Positions 15,804-24,013 of a DNA stretch of 36,286 nucleotides are shown in pieces. Both the position numbers and the translations under genes were made by a program. The notes under the pieces are model-generated. The model was given only the letters and a program-made list of their open reading frames with translations, had not been told where the DNA came from and did not search any database. How positions within the stretch are numbered: position 1 is the first letter of the stretch; each line of letters starts with the position of its first letter. This stretch comes from Arenibacter sp. F20364 (lineage in GTDB: Bacteria; Bacteroidota; Bacteroidia; Flavobacteriales; Flavobacteriaceae): positions 1 through 36,286 of the forward strand of contig NZ_JALKBD010000036.1 in the NCBI RefSeq assembly GCF_023015905.1, written 5' to 3'.

Positions 15804-16022
15804 ATGGAATTATTGATATTTCAGACAGATATTAAATCGAAGAACAAAGTGAAATCAATCGGACCTTTATTGAACAATCACTCCAATATTCTTAAATGGA
15901 CCATTGACCTTGAGGATATTGACAATGTACTTAGAATTGAAGCTAATAAAAATTTGTTGGAAGAGGAAGTGATCGAATTGGTGAAAGTTCAAGGGTTTTC
16001 TATTAAAGCATTGCCAGACTAA
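15804..16022 (+). CDS. HMA-like ferredoxin-fold small protein without metal cysteines
   Basis: The 72-aa protein reads MELLIFQTDIKSKNKVKSIG ... ILKWTIDLEDIDNVLRIEA ... EEVIELVKVQGFSIKALPD. This is a beta-alpha-beta-beta-alpha-beta pattern like heavy-metal-associated domains, but without the CxxC pair, so metal binding is not expected. It is the third gene of the sigma factor unit (14-bp gap after the membrane protein). The fold assignment is from the strand/helix pattern and from memory of similar conserved flavobacterial proteins. Confidence 0.75.
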   Translation: MELLIFQTDIKSKNKVKSIGPLLNNHSNILKWTIDLEDIDNVLRIEANKNLLEEEVIELVKVQGFSIKALPD

Positions 16023-16126
16023 ATCATTGACTAAACATATAGGAGAATTAACCTCAAGGCATGTTTAATCCATGATAGCAGCCTCGTTATTATTCCGAAT
16101 AAGTTTCTCAAAAGAGATTTTAATTG

Positions 16127-16492
16127 TCACAGCTTTTCATGTTGTAAAGTAATGAAGCTCTTCCAGCCGATAATTGGAGAGAATCCTTTTAAGTGGGCTG
16201 GATAAGAATGGTAATAAATCTCTTTTTTGAGATCCAATATTACCGGCCATTGAACCTCGTCCACCCCTTGGCCCAATACATTTACAATTGACGTTTCCAC
16301 AAATTCAGTACAAATGGCCCCCATCAACCTGATTTCATCATTGTATCCTGGCCCTGATAAGCCAATATAAAAATGTGCCGGCTTACCTGAAAACGAACAC
16401 AGGGGTACCTCCCCTACATTTGGTAAGACATTTTCCAGTGGCCCTTCATAGGTTTCGGTAATAGTATTCAAGGTATTTCTGACACTTTTCAT
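16127..16492 (-). CDS. Hypothetical protein, 121 aa
   Basis: The family was not recognised. The protein (MKSVRNTLNTITETYEGPLE ... GEVPLCSFSGKPAHFYIGLSGPG ... IRLMGAICTEFVETSIVNVLG ... WPVILDLKKEIYYHSY ... FSPIIGWKSFITLQHEKL) has no signal peptide or membrane segment. It looks like a compact cytoplasmic alpha/beta domain. Coding status is supported by a good protein-like composition and by an exact TAnnTTTG -7 element immediately upstream of the ATG. Neighbours on the left converge on it. Confidence 0.6.
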   Translation of the reverse strand: MKSVRNTLNTITETYEGPLENVLPNVGEVPLCSFSGKPAHFYIGLSGPGYNDEIRLMGAICTEFVETSIVNVLGQGVDEVQWPVILDLKKEIYYHSYPAHLKGFSPIIGWKSFITLQHEKL

Positions 16493-16497
16493 AATGT

Positions 16498-16505
16498 CAA
16501 AACTA
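16498..16505 (-). promoter_or_regulatory. -7 promoter element, nearly leaderless
   Basis: Minus strand TAGTTTTG is an exact TAnnTTTG match whose end is only 5 bases from the ATG at 16492, so the transcript would begin at or very near the start codon. No -33 TTTG was found at the usual distance. Confidence 0.4.
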
Positions 16506-16708
16506 CATCTTTTCTGTTTTGCTGGAGGGTTACCTACTTTATTTTATCATCTGAATTGTTAACTATTAAATCAGCTTGCATTCAGAATATTACATTATTA
16601 ATCAACAATAGTTGCATTTAGTCATCAATTGTTTATACTAGTAAACAAAACCATTTATGATATGGTCTATTGGTACATTCTGTAGATTTCCCATAATGTG
16701 TTGTTGTT

Positions 16709-16879
16709 CTAATTCCAAACGAAACCGTTGATCAGTCGATATACAAAAGCATATATTACGACCGTAAACAAAGCCATACAGGTCCAGAAGTATATTTTGA
16801 ATCCATTCTTCAAAAGTTGGTTTCCAAAATTCTTAAATGCTTCTGTGTATACTTTTCTTATGAGTAATGATTTTTCCAT
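16709..16879 (-). CDS. DUF6747-like small membrane protein
   Basis: This 56-aa protein begins MEKSLLIRKVYTEAFKNFG, continues LLKNGFKIYFW, then has one membrane segment (TCMALFTVVIYAFVYRL) and ends GFVWN. Length, the YTEAFKNF-type start and the single YAFVYR transmembrane helix match my memory of the flavobacterial DUF6747 family, whose function is unknown. It stands alone on the minus strand; the next gene on the right (17193) points the other way. Confidence 0.7.
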   Translation of the reverse strand: MEKSLLIRKVYTEAFKNFGNQLLKNGFKIYFWTCMALFTVVIYAFVYRLINGFVWN

Positions 16880-17192
16880 TCATTTATTTTTTTCAGGTTC
16901 TGGGCGAAATTAATAACATGGATTATGACCGACCTGAATATTGGATAAATGGTCATTAATCTGGTTCAATATTTCTGAATTTCATTTAAAACCATAATTT
17001 AGGTGTCTTATCGATTAGGCCAACAATAGTCGGATAGTTTTAAGTATGGCAGTCGAATGTTCATCCTCTATCCAATATTATTTATGACTTCCAAGTGTTA
17101 CAGGTCTTAAATAGCAGATTTACATCGAAAAAGTATTGAGCCGTAGCATTTTAAGGTTTACATTTCTAACTCTTTTTATAAAAATATATTCG
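16880..17192. other. Intergenic stretch
   Basis: Divergent region between the DUF6747-like gene and a plus-strand small gene. No promoter pair, hairpin or repeat was recognised. Confidence 0.4.
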
Positions 17193-17504
17193 ATGTTGCA
17201 CATGGACGATAAAGGTTCATTTCAATACACTAAGCAGTATAAGGCAATAGCCTTCATGGTCTCGTTTTATTATAGAGCCAATGACTATAGTAATTTGTTC
17301 TTTAGGGCCAAACCTATTGAACCCGGCGACAATGGGAATTTCCCCATGGATTTTATCTATGGAAAGATCGACGTGGACTTTAATTTGCAGATAGGTATTA
17401 GGGAATTTCAAATTGTGATGACCAAAGATCTTCATGAAAGAATGGGATTGTTATACGATGAAATAAGGAACGAATATGTAGAGCTCAACAACAAACACTT
17501 ATAA
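17193..17504 (+). CDS. Hypothetical small protein at the left edge of the conjugative region
   Basis: The family was not recognised. From the ATG at 17193 (a second ATG lies at 17202; an upstream one at 17136 adds non-protein-like residues) it has about 103 aa: GSFQYTKQYKAIAFMVSFYY, FFRAKPIEPGDNGNFPMDFI, YGKIDVDFNLQIGIREFQIV and a charged helical C-terminus (HERMGLLYDEIRNEYVELNN). There is no signal peptide. It lies before the HTH protein of the element and has the same direction, so it may belong to it. Confidence 0.6.
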   Translation: MLHMDDKGSFQYTKQYKAIAFMVSFYYRANDYSNLFFRAKPIEPGDNGNFPMDFIYGKIDVDFNLQIGIREFQIVMTKDLHERMGLLYDEIRNEYVELNNKHL

Positions 17505-17823
17505 TTTAGGATCTTATTAGGTCTCTATTTCACTTTTGAATTGAAGCTCGATCCATCGTAACTACGTCCTATATCCTGTGTATCATTTGCCATGGGATAT
17601 TTATTCCTTTTCCAAGCTGATTCGTACTTCTAAGTATTTTTTAGCATGACTTTTTCCTCCAAAAAAAGCCCCATATAATGGATGTTAAAATTTTACCCCA
17701 TTACGCTGTATATGGTGAATAATCCCGATCAAAACATATCAAATTTGTGGCTAATTGTCTAACCGTGATCGGAACCAGTAGTTTTTTAATACTTTATGGT
17801 TCCTTTCCCAAAACATTCAAATT
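17505..17823. other. Intergenic stretch with a dyad before the HTH gene
   Basis: No frame is supported. GGAACCA (17771-17777) and TGGTTCC (17797-17803) form a 7-bp inverted repeat around a 19-base loop, 20 bases before the HTH gene start, a possible operator for it. Nothing else was recognised. Confidence 0.4.
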
Positions 17824-18102
17824 ATGCCAACGCATGTAATTACTACCGATGATCTTAGGGATTTTAAGATCGAATTGATGGAGGGTTTTAAACAGTTGCT
17901 CTCCAAACAAGCCAATGGTACCCTTAAAAGGTACCTCCGCTCCTCCGAAGTGATGGAACTGCTCAATATTAGTTCAGGTACTCTGCAGAACTTAAGGGTC
18001 AACGGTACTTTGCCCTATACCAAAATGGGAGGAATCCTCTTTTATGATACGGAGGATATTCAGGCAATCATGAAGAAAAATAAGGTGGATTACGAATTCT
18101 AA
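17824..18102 (+). CDS. Helix-turn-helix (HTH_17/excisionase-like) protein
   Basis: This 92-aa protein has an N-terminal helix (DDLRDFKIELMEGFKQLLSK) and a winged-helix MerR/excisionase-type domain: YLRSSEVMELLNISSGTLQN, then LRVNGTLPYTKMGGILFY, then DTEDIQAIMKKN. Proteins of this form open the replication/regulation block of many Bacteroidota conjugative elements, acting as DNA-binding regulators or directionality factors. It is 10 bp ahead of the replication-type gene and in the same direction. Confidence 0.88.
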   Translation: MPTHVITTDDLRDFKIELMEGFKQLLSKQANGTLKRYLRSSEVMELLNISSGTLQNLRVNGTLPYTKMGGILFYDTEDIQAIMKKNKVDYEF

Positions 18103-18112
18103 TTATATTACC

Positions 18113-18790
18113 ATGAATTATATAAAGCACTTGAACGGGGTATTCTTTCAGTTTTCAAAGGATAATAGGCTGAACCCGACCCATATCAGTCTTTATGTGG
18201 GGCTTTTTCAGTTGTGGAACAACTATCATTTCCGTGAAAGTTTTCACATCGACCGTGAGGAAGTGATGGCCTATGCCAAAATAGGCTCTAAATCGACCTA
18301 TCATCGTTGTATCAAGGAACTTCATCATTGGAAATACCTGTTGTATATACCCTCGCACAACCCGTTCCAGGGCAGTAGGGTCAAGATGTTCGATTTTGGG
18401 ACAAGCTATGGACAAGTACTGGACCGACACAGTATCAAAAACGGGACAAGCAGTGGACAAGCAGTGGTACATAAAAATAAACATATAGAAACTTTAAAAA
18501 ACAATATAAATGGGGACAAACCAGACTGCCCCCAAAATGAGTTTGAAGTAATTTCTTTTTTTCAAAAGGAAAATTGGCCAATAACGGAAGCCAAAAAATT
18601 CTATAACCACTACCAAAGTGTGGGATGGACCTTAGGGGGTAACACCAAAATTGTGGATTGGACGGCAGTCGCTCGGAAATGGATCCTTAAGGTAGAGGAA
18701 TTTAAACTGGAAAAATCCATTCTTCCGGTTAGCCAAAATACGGACAACCTTAAGACTGTTTCTTCTAAAAACTACAACGAACCGTTATGA
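18113..18790 (+). CDS. Replication-type (DnaD/winged-helix-like) element protein
   Basis: The 225-aa protein has a winged-helix-like N-terminal part (LNPTHISLYVGLFQLWNNY, FHIDREEVMAYAKIGSKSTYHRCIKELHHWKYLLY) typical of plasmid replication initiators and DnaD-like proteins. After a linker (residues 110-140) it has a C-terminal part (VISFFQKENWPITEAKKFYNHYQSVGW, DWTAVARKWILKVEEF) like the DnaD/DnaB-II-type domain. The stop overlaps the start of the DnaC-like ATPase (ATGA at 18787-18790), so they are probably translated together as initiator and helicase loader. The exact role is inferred from this pairing. Confidence 0.7.
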   Translation: MNYIKHLNGVFFQFSKDNRLNPTHISLYVGLFQLWNNYHFRESFHIDREEVMAYAKIGSKSTYHRCIKELHHWKYLLYIPSHNPFQGSRVKMFDFGTSYGQVLDRHSIKNGTSSGQAVVHKNKHIETLKNNINGDKPDCPQNEFEVISFFQKENWPITEAKKFYNHYQSVGWTLGGNTKIVDWTAVARKWILKVEEFKLEKSILPVSQNTDNLKTVSSKNYNEPL

Positions 18791-19440
18791 GGCCATATGT
18801 GATCCAGGAAGGCAACAAGCAGTATGAGCTCGGGCAATTTCAGGGTAACCAGATATGTTATGATTTTGATAAAATACTGGTCTACCTAGCGGCCAAAGGG
18901 AAATTGATGTTCGGTAAAAAGTTTAGAATCCTCGAGGAGGACCATGAAATTTTATACAAACTCTGCAATTATTTTATCAAGGACGAATCGAACTGCAAAA
19001 AATTAGGTCTTGACCTGGGCAAGGGTATCTTGCTTTCTGGACCCGTTGGATGTGGGAAGACCTGCCTGATGAGATTGTTGCGCCATTTGGCCCCTCATGA
19101 AAGACCATATGAAGTAATACCTGCACGCAACATCACCTTTGCATTTAACAACATCGGATTTAAAATTGTCGAAGATTTTGGGGATAGCAAATTTTATTGT
19201 TTTGATGACCTTGGTGTGGAACCTACAGGGAAATTTTTCGGTAAGGACTGCAATGTCATGGGCGAAGTACTACTTTCCAGATTCGAATTGCTTATCAAGT
19301 ACAATATACGCACACATGCCACTACCAATCTCAACGCCCAGGAATTGGAAGAACGTTATGGTAGCCGTGTCCGTTCCCGAATGAGACAATTGTTCAATTT
19401 GATCGCATTTAAAGAGGATAGTCTGGATAAAAGAATTTAG
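18787..19440 (+). CDS. DnaC/IstB-like AAA+ ATPase (helicase loader type)
   Basis: This 217-aa AAA+ protein has a Walker A (GILLSGPVGCGKTCLMRLL), Walker B (FYCFDDLGVEPTGKF), sensor-1-like THATTNLNAQELEERYG and arginine-finger region (GSRVRSRMRQLFNLIAF). The closest families are DnaC/IstB-type loaders. It follows the replication-type protein with a 4-base overlap. A role in loading a replicative helicase on the transferred element is inferred. Confidence 0.85.
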   Translation: MRPYVIQEGNKQYELGQFQGNQICYDFDKILVYLAAKGKLMFGKKFRILEEDHEILYKLCNYFIKDESNCKKLGLDLGKGILLSGPVGCGKTCLMRLLRHLAPHERPYEVIPARNITFAFNNIGFKIVEDFGDSKFYCFDDLGVEPTGKFFGKDCNVMGEVLLSRFELLIKYNIRTHATTNLNAQELEERYGSRVRSRMRQLFNLIAFKEDSLDKRI

Positions 19441-19589
19441 GTTGGCGTTAACGTAAACCAGTTCCTATTTCCTAAGTGGATTGCGATCTTTGGGCCGGTC
19501 CACTTGCCGCAAAATTATTTAATAAGGGATTTTGGAGATTTTGGACGCTATTGTTTCTGTTTCTGAACAAATGATATTATCGTCCTTGG

Positions 19590-20246
19590 TCAATTTCTTC
19601 CTGCACCAAGTAAATACTTGTAAATGCCCAGCAAAATGGTCAGGGCAAATGCCTTGATATTTCTTTGATCCTTGAAATATAAGGCTTCATCTACATGCGT
19701 GATAAAGCCTGTTTCTATCAAAACAGTAGGACATTGGTCCATTGTTTCCCTTTGTACCTGAAAATTGGCCCTCTTGATCCCTCTCCCCCGAATGCCAAGT
19801 TTGTTGCTGCTTTCATATAAAATGGACACCGCCAGTTCTTCTGAGCTTACGATGTGCGGATTGTCCATTTCGGGCACAAATACTTCCATTCCACTGGCCC
19901 CGGTCCTTGCTGAATTGCAATGCAGGGAAATGAACAGGTCACTCTTTAAGGCCCTGGCCAAACTGGCCCTATCTGACAATGATATCAAGGTGTCGGTGTA
20001 CCTTGTCAAGTATATCTCCAACTTATTGTCCAATATTAGATGGTTAAGTCTTTGAATTTCATGGGCGATATATAATACCACATCCTTTTCAAACACTCCA
20101 TGCATACCTCTCGCTCCGGAATCTTTTCCACCATGTCCCGGATCGATGACCAAAACCTTTTTTACCGGTTCTCTTTGACCAAAACTTAAGCACATTTGTA
20201 AAAGCAAGAACCACGATATGACGTTTTTGCCACCTGTCCATCTCAT
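19590..20246 (-). CDS. N-acetylmuramoyl-L-alanine amidase (Amidase_3)
   Basis: A zinc amidase of about 218 aa. The chosen start is an ATG at 20246 (MRWTGGKNVISWFLLLQMC), which gives a normal signal peptide; the ATG at 20285 adds 13 residues before it. Catalytic metal ligands are visible: His in VIDPGHGGKDSG, Glu in HGVFEKDV, His in FISLHCNS and Glu in VLIETGF. It cuts the bond between muramic acid and the peptide stem in the periplasm. It is the only minus-strand gene between the replication block and the traE-N operon, and probably clears peptidoglycan for the channel in place of a VirB1 lysozyme. Confidence 0.92.
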   Translation of the reverse strand: MRWTGGKNVISWFLLLQMCLSFGQREPVKKVLVIDPGHGGKDSGARGMHGVFEKDVVLYIAHEIQRLNHLILDNKLEIYLTRYTDTLISLSDRASLARALKSDLFISLHCNSARTGASGMEVFVPEMDNPHIVSSEELAVSILYESSNKLGIRGRGIKRANFQVQRETMDQCPTVLIETGFITHVDEALYFKDQRNIKAFALTILLGIYKYLLGAGRN

Positions 20247-20432
20247 GATTTTAATGGTTATCAACATATCCACTTCAAAATTCAATTCAAATTCATGTCA
20301 TTTAACATCAAATGACACCAAAACAAAACATTTAATATTTTATTCACAAAATACTGATAATCAGATATTTATATTCAAATATATACTATTTTTCACGTAT
20401 CTATAAATGTCTAAAAACTAAATCTGTACGAC

Positions 20433-20720
20433 ATGAAAAAATTATACTATAAAGTAGGTCTTGCCTTGCTGATTTATAAACCTGCTTTCGCGCAAATTGG
20501 TGGTATTGAGGAATCGGTCAATGATGTATCCGATACCATACGTACCATTTTCCCGATTATTTTGGGAGTAATATTTCTTATAGGATTCCTTTTTAATGCA
20601 GGGCACTTCTTTGGGGAAAATGCTGATCTTAAAAAAGGTATTACCCGTGTCCTGGTATTTGTGCTGATAGCTGGTGCGGTGGTCGGAATCTTTACATATC
20701 TCATCGGAATTGTGGTCTAA
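20433..20720 (+). CDS. traE: Conjugal transfer protein TraE (DUF4134-type)
   Basis: This 95-aa protein has a cleaved or anchoring N-terminal hydrophobic segment (LYYKVGLALLIYKPAFAQ), a short periplasmic part (GGIEESVNDVSDTIRTIF) and two transmembrane helices (IILGVIFLIGFLFNAGHFF, VLVFVLIAGAVVGIFTYLI) with GENADLKKGI between them. Size and layout fit the DUF4134 TraE of Bacteroidota elements such as CTnDOT, a VirB2/VirB3-like inner-membrane or pilin-type part. It is the first gene of the transfer operon; its stop and the traF start share one base (TAATG). Confidence 0.9.
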   Translation: MKKLYYKVGLALLIYKPAFAQIGGIEESVNDVSDTIRTIFPIILGVIFLIGFLFNAGHFFGENADLKKGITRVLVFVLIAGAVVGIFTYLIGIVV

Positions 20721-21004
20721 TGAAAAAGTATCCAGTCTATAGGATCATTCGTAAAAGGGCTATGATATACGGGCTTCCCTTGATGCTGTTCGCCATGCAG
20801 ATGACTTCCGTTATTGGATCCCTGATGTTCATCATCTTTTCTTTCAATTTGGTGGCCATTGTTACTGCGATCGTTTTTAATATGCTGCTTTTTGTGGCCC
20901 TCTCCTATTGCCACAATAATCCCACCCTGTTCCACTTGAAAAAAGTGTTTCCGGATACCATCAACAATAAAAGAGCAAGTTGCCTGAACTATGAAGACGA
21001 TTAA
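20720..21004 (+). CDS. traF: Conjugal transfer protein TraF (DUF4133-type)
   Basis: The 94-aa protein starts MKKYPVYRIIRKRAMIYGLP and has two transmembrane helices (LPLMLFAMQMTSVIGSLMFI, VAIVTAIVFNMLLFVALSY), matching the DUF4133/TraF family. It resembles VirB3 in position before the VirB4-like ATPase. It overlaps traE by one base and traG by 14 bases, which indicates coupled translation. Confidence 0.88.
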   Translation: MKKYPVYRIIRKRAMIYGLPLMLFAMQMTSVIGSLMFIIFSFNLVAIVTAIVFNMLLFVALSYCHNNPTLFHLKKVFPDTINNKRASCLNYEDD

Positions 21005-23420
21005 CCTATCTGCATTTCATCCCATAATGGATATTCATGGGAATATCGTTTTTGCCAATAATGGCAACTTGGTCCTGTGCTATTCCGTGCGGTATCCCGA
21101 GATTTATTCCTTGTCGGAAAAGGATTTTGAAGAAATTCATGGATCTTGGTTCCAAGCGCTTAAGTCCCTGCCAGTAGGTACCATTGTACATAAACAGGAC
21201 GTTTACAGAAAGGCCGTTTTTGAAGCTGAAAATTTGCCCAATGAAAGTTTTCTCCAGCGGGCCACTCACAATTACTTCAAGGGACGGGAATATTTGGAAC
21301 ATACTTCCTATCTCTTTTTTGTTCTTCCCTTAAATACTACGTTCAACAGTCCAAAATACGTCAATCCCTTTCGCAAAGTGGAAAAGGGAATTCATAGACA
21401 GATGGACTATTGTGCCCATGAATTTATCAATGCTGTGAATGATGCAGTTTCCTTTATCAATAATAGCAGAAAAATATCCCTGATCCCTTTGGACGAGGAT
21501 AGCATCCTGGAATCGACCCATGATTATTTCAACGGTTATCACAAGGGTTTTGATACTGATGTTCAATTGAATAAAAAGTGTTTGGATATAGGCGATCAAC
21601 ATTTTGATGTCATGGCCGTAAATAGTGAACTCTGCTTTGGGGATCTGCTACAAAGCAGTAGGCCCAATGACAGGTTCACTTCCGATGATTTTGTATTCCA
21701 TCAGGGGTTTATAGATGGTTTGGGACTCCAGCTTCATGAAAACCATATCGTTAACCAGATTATCTTCCTGGACGATAAGCACAAATGGCGAAAATTCCTG
21801 GAAAAGAGTATAGAAGAACTCGGTAAGAGTTCCAATTTCGGGACTCAAAATAAGGTGGTCCTTAAAAAAATAGAGGATATACTGGCCAAAATCAATGAAG
21901 ACGAAAGTTCTAGAATTGTCCGGGGCCATTTCAATATTGTCTTTTGGGGCAAGGAAACCCAGGAGTTGGGAAGGATTGCCACTAAGATCAAAACAGAGTT
22001 CAAGGAATTGGACATCGTTCCCTATTATCCCAGAGGCGAAGAAAGGAAACATTATTTTCTTAATAGCTATTGTTGCTATACCTCGAACTTTTCCAACGAC
22101 GATATGTATGTCGCCGATCTAAAGCATGCACTCTGCCTGTACATCAACAATGGGGCCTATGTTTCCGATGGAAAGGGGGTTGTTTTCAATGATAGGCAGC
22201 ACAATATCCCTATTTTAAAGGATGTCTGGGACGAAGGTAGAAAACGTATCAAAGCCCGCAATTTTGCAATTTTTGCACCAACCGGGGAAGGAAAATCTTT
22301 TTTGGCCAACAACATCCTTCGCCAATATTTTGAAAATGGGGTCCGCTTGGTGGTCATCGACCTGGGCGGTTCCTATGATAAATTTGCCAAGCTCTATCCC
22401 AATGACCACATTGTACTTAGATATGAGCAAGGGAAAAATCTGGGTATAAACCCATTCTACATTAGTGATAAATCCGACCTTACCCCTGAAAGGCTGGAAG
22501 ATCTTGCCATTTTTATTTTGGAACTGTTGGCTGCAGGTAATGAAACGACCAAGGCCCAGGAGGTTGCCGTCAAAAAGGTCCTATTGTCTTATTACTTCCA
22601 TTGTACAACTGGACATTCACTGGCTTCACTGTACAAATACGTAGAGAACAATAAAGCTACATTGATCGAAGACCTGCAGATTCTGGAGAAACATTTTAGT
22701 GTCTATGAATTTCTGCACATCCTATCGGAATATGTGGATAACGGTCTGTACAGTTTTCTATTCAATACGAACGAAGACCAAACCTATAGACTGGAGGACA
22801 AGAGACTGATCGTTTTTGAACTTGACGAGGTAAAGGACAATAAGGAAATTCTTTCCGTTATGCTAAAATTGATCAAATCGGCCATTCAGAGAACGATTTG
22901 GAGGAACAAAGCTGAAAAAGGAATTATCCTTTTTGATGAATTCGCCAAACAGTTGAAATTTAAAAATGTTCTGGAAAGTGTGGAATTCTACTATCAGGCC
23001 ATCAGGAAGCAAAACGGGGCAATCGGAATTATCCTTCAATCCATCAACCAATTGCCCAACAACTCAACATCCGCAAGTATCCTTGAGAACACACAGGTCA
23101 TCTATAGCCTTAGGAATGAAAAAGGATATGATGAACTGGTCAACAGGCTCCATCTTTCCTCCCACGATCTAAACCAATTGAAATCGATAAGGCACCAGTT
23201 GAAGGGCGAACGGAAGTACACGGAAATGTTTATCAAGATTGGCAAGGATAGCAACGTCTTTCGCTTGGAAGTACCTCCAGAGGTACATGCGGCTTACCTG
23301 ACCGATGGGGAAGAGAATGAAACCATAATGGCCCTATACAGAAAGCATGGGAACATGGAGACGGCAATAACACATTTTGTAACGAATCGATCAACCACTA
23401 CCAATGAACTCAACATTTAA
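20991..23420 (+). CDS. traG: TraG-type conjugation ATPase (VirB4-like)
   Basis: This 809-aa protein starts with the TraG-type N-domain (SAFHPIMDIHGNIVFANNGN, DFEEIHGSWFQALKSLP). Its ATPase domain shows Walker A IFAPTGEGKSFLANN (about residues 430-437), VVIDLGGSYDKF, and Walker B GIILFDEFAKQ (about 644-651), followed by GIILQSINQLPNN, typical of VirB4. It powers the type IV secretion channel at the inner membrane. The length is normal for Bacteroidota TraG. It follows traF with an overlap; traI follows after 11 bases. Confidence 0.95.
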   Translation: MKTINLSAFHPIMDIHGNIVFANNGNLVLCYSVRYPEIYSLSEKDFEEIHGSWFQALKSLPVGTIVHKQDVYRKAVFEAENLPNESFLQRATHNYFKGREYLEHTSYLFFVLPLNTTFNSPKYVNPFRKVEKGIHRQMDYCAHEFINAVNDAVSFINNSRKISLIPLDEDSILESTHDYFNGYHKGFDTDVQLNKKCLDIGDQHFDVMAVNSELCFGDLLQSSRPNDRFTSDDFVFHQGFIDGLGLQLHENHIVNQIIFLDDKHKWRKFLEKSIEELGKSSNFGTQNKVVLKKIEDILAKINEDESSRIVRGHFNIVFWGKETQELGRIATKIKTEFKELDIVPYYPRGEERKHYFLNSYCCYTSNFSNDDMYVADLKHALCLYINNGAYVSDGKGVVFNDRQHNIPILKDVWDEGRKRIKARNFAIFAPTGEGKSFLANNILRQYFENGVRLVVIDLGGSYDKFAKLYPNDHIVLRYEQGKNLGINPFYISDKSDLTPERLEDLAIFILELLAAGNETTKAQEVAVKKVLLSYYFHCTTGHSLASLYKYVENNKATLIEDLQILEKHFSVYEFLHILSEYVDNGLYSFLFNTNEDQTYRLEDKRLIVFELDEVKDNKEILSVMLKLIKSAIQRTIWRNKAEKGIILFDEFAKQLKFKNVLESVEFYYQAIRKQNGAIGIILQSINQLPNNSTSASILENTQVIYSLRNEKGYDELVNRLHLSSHDLNQLKSIRHQLKGERKYTEMFIKIGKDSNVFRLEVPPEVHAAYLTDGEENETIMALYRKHGNMETAITHFVTNRSTTTNELNI

Positions 23421-23431
23421 ACTTATATACT

Positions 23432-24013
23432 ATGAAACTTTTTAGCTTGAAATTATTGTTGGCCTTGAGCCTGTCCTTAATTATTAGGACCAATACTGTG
23501 GCTCAGGGCATGCCGGTATATGACAATACCAATTTTATCTCCTTCATGAAATCCTTGTTGGAATCTGGTAAACAGACGGCAGAACTGTTGAAAACGGTAA
23601 AATTCCTAAAGGAGCAGAAGGAGAATATTGATAAGGTCAACAGCGTAATCAAACAACTTAATGCCGTAAAGGAATTGGCCAAGAACAACCAGCGCCTTTA
23701 TGATATGGTCCAGGATGATCTTAGGCAGATTCTCACTTCTCCTTATATCAGGCCGGAAGAGGTTGGACGCATCTCGGACTCCTTCCAGGGAATTATAGAA
23801 AACTCCATGATGTCCATGGACTATATTGATCAAGTATTGTCCAGTGACAATTTGAAAATGACCGATGCGGAACGAACCGCCATTCTCAAGGAAAAGGAAC
23901 TTCAATCCATGGAAATGGTCGCCGAGATAGAGGCCAAGACCAGGCGATATCGGGAGATAATCGCTTTTAGGGAAATGCAGGATAAAATCAATAATAGGGA
24001 AATCAACTACTAA
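23432..24013 (+). CDS. traI: Conjugal transfer protein TraI (DUF4141/VirB5-like)
   Basis: The 193-aa protein has a signal peptide (LKLLLALSLSLIIRTNTVAQ) and a long helical coiled-coil body (SGKQTAELLKTVKFLKEQKE, NIDKVNSVIKQLNAVKEL, then a second bundle with KEKELQSMEMVAEIEAKTR). This fits the periplasmic VirB5/TrbJ-like TraI (DUF4141) family. Gene order confirms it: traG before, traJ after with a one-base overlap (TAATG at 24011-24015). The gene name follows CTnDOT order. Confidence 0.85.
   Translation: MKLFSLKLLLALSLSLIIRTNTVAQGMPVYDNTNFISFMKSLLESGKQTAELLKTVKFLKEQKENIDKVNSVIKQLNAVKELAKNNQRLYDMVQDDLRQILTSPYIRPEEVGRISDSFQGIIENSMMSMDYIDQVLSSDNLKMTDAERTAILKEKELQSMEMVAEIEAKTRRYREIIAFREMQDKINNREINY

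Noticed and set aside
19474..19505. Inverted repeat AAGTGGA / TCCACTT as terminator of the DnaC-like gene
   Set aside because: 18-base loop, no T-run on either strand; too weak to call.
21648..22052. 134-codon minus-strand frame inside traG
   Set aside because: Shadow of traG; long frames on the opposite strand are common in genes with this codon use.
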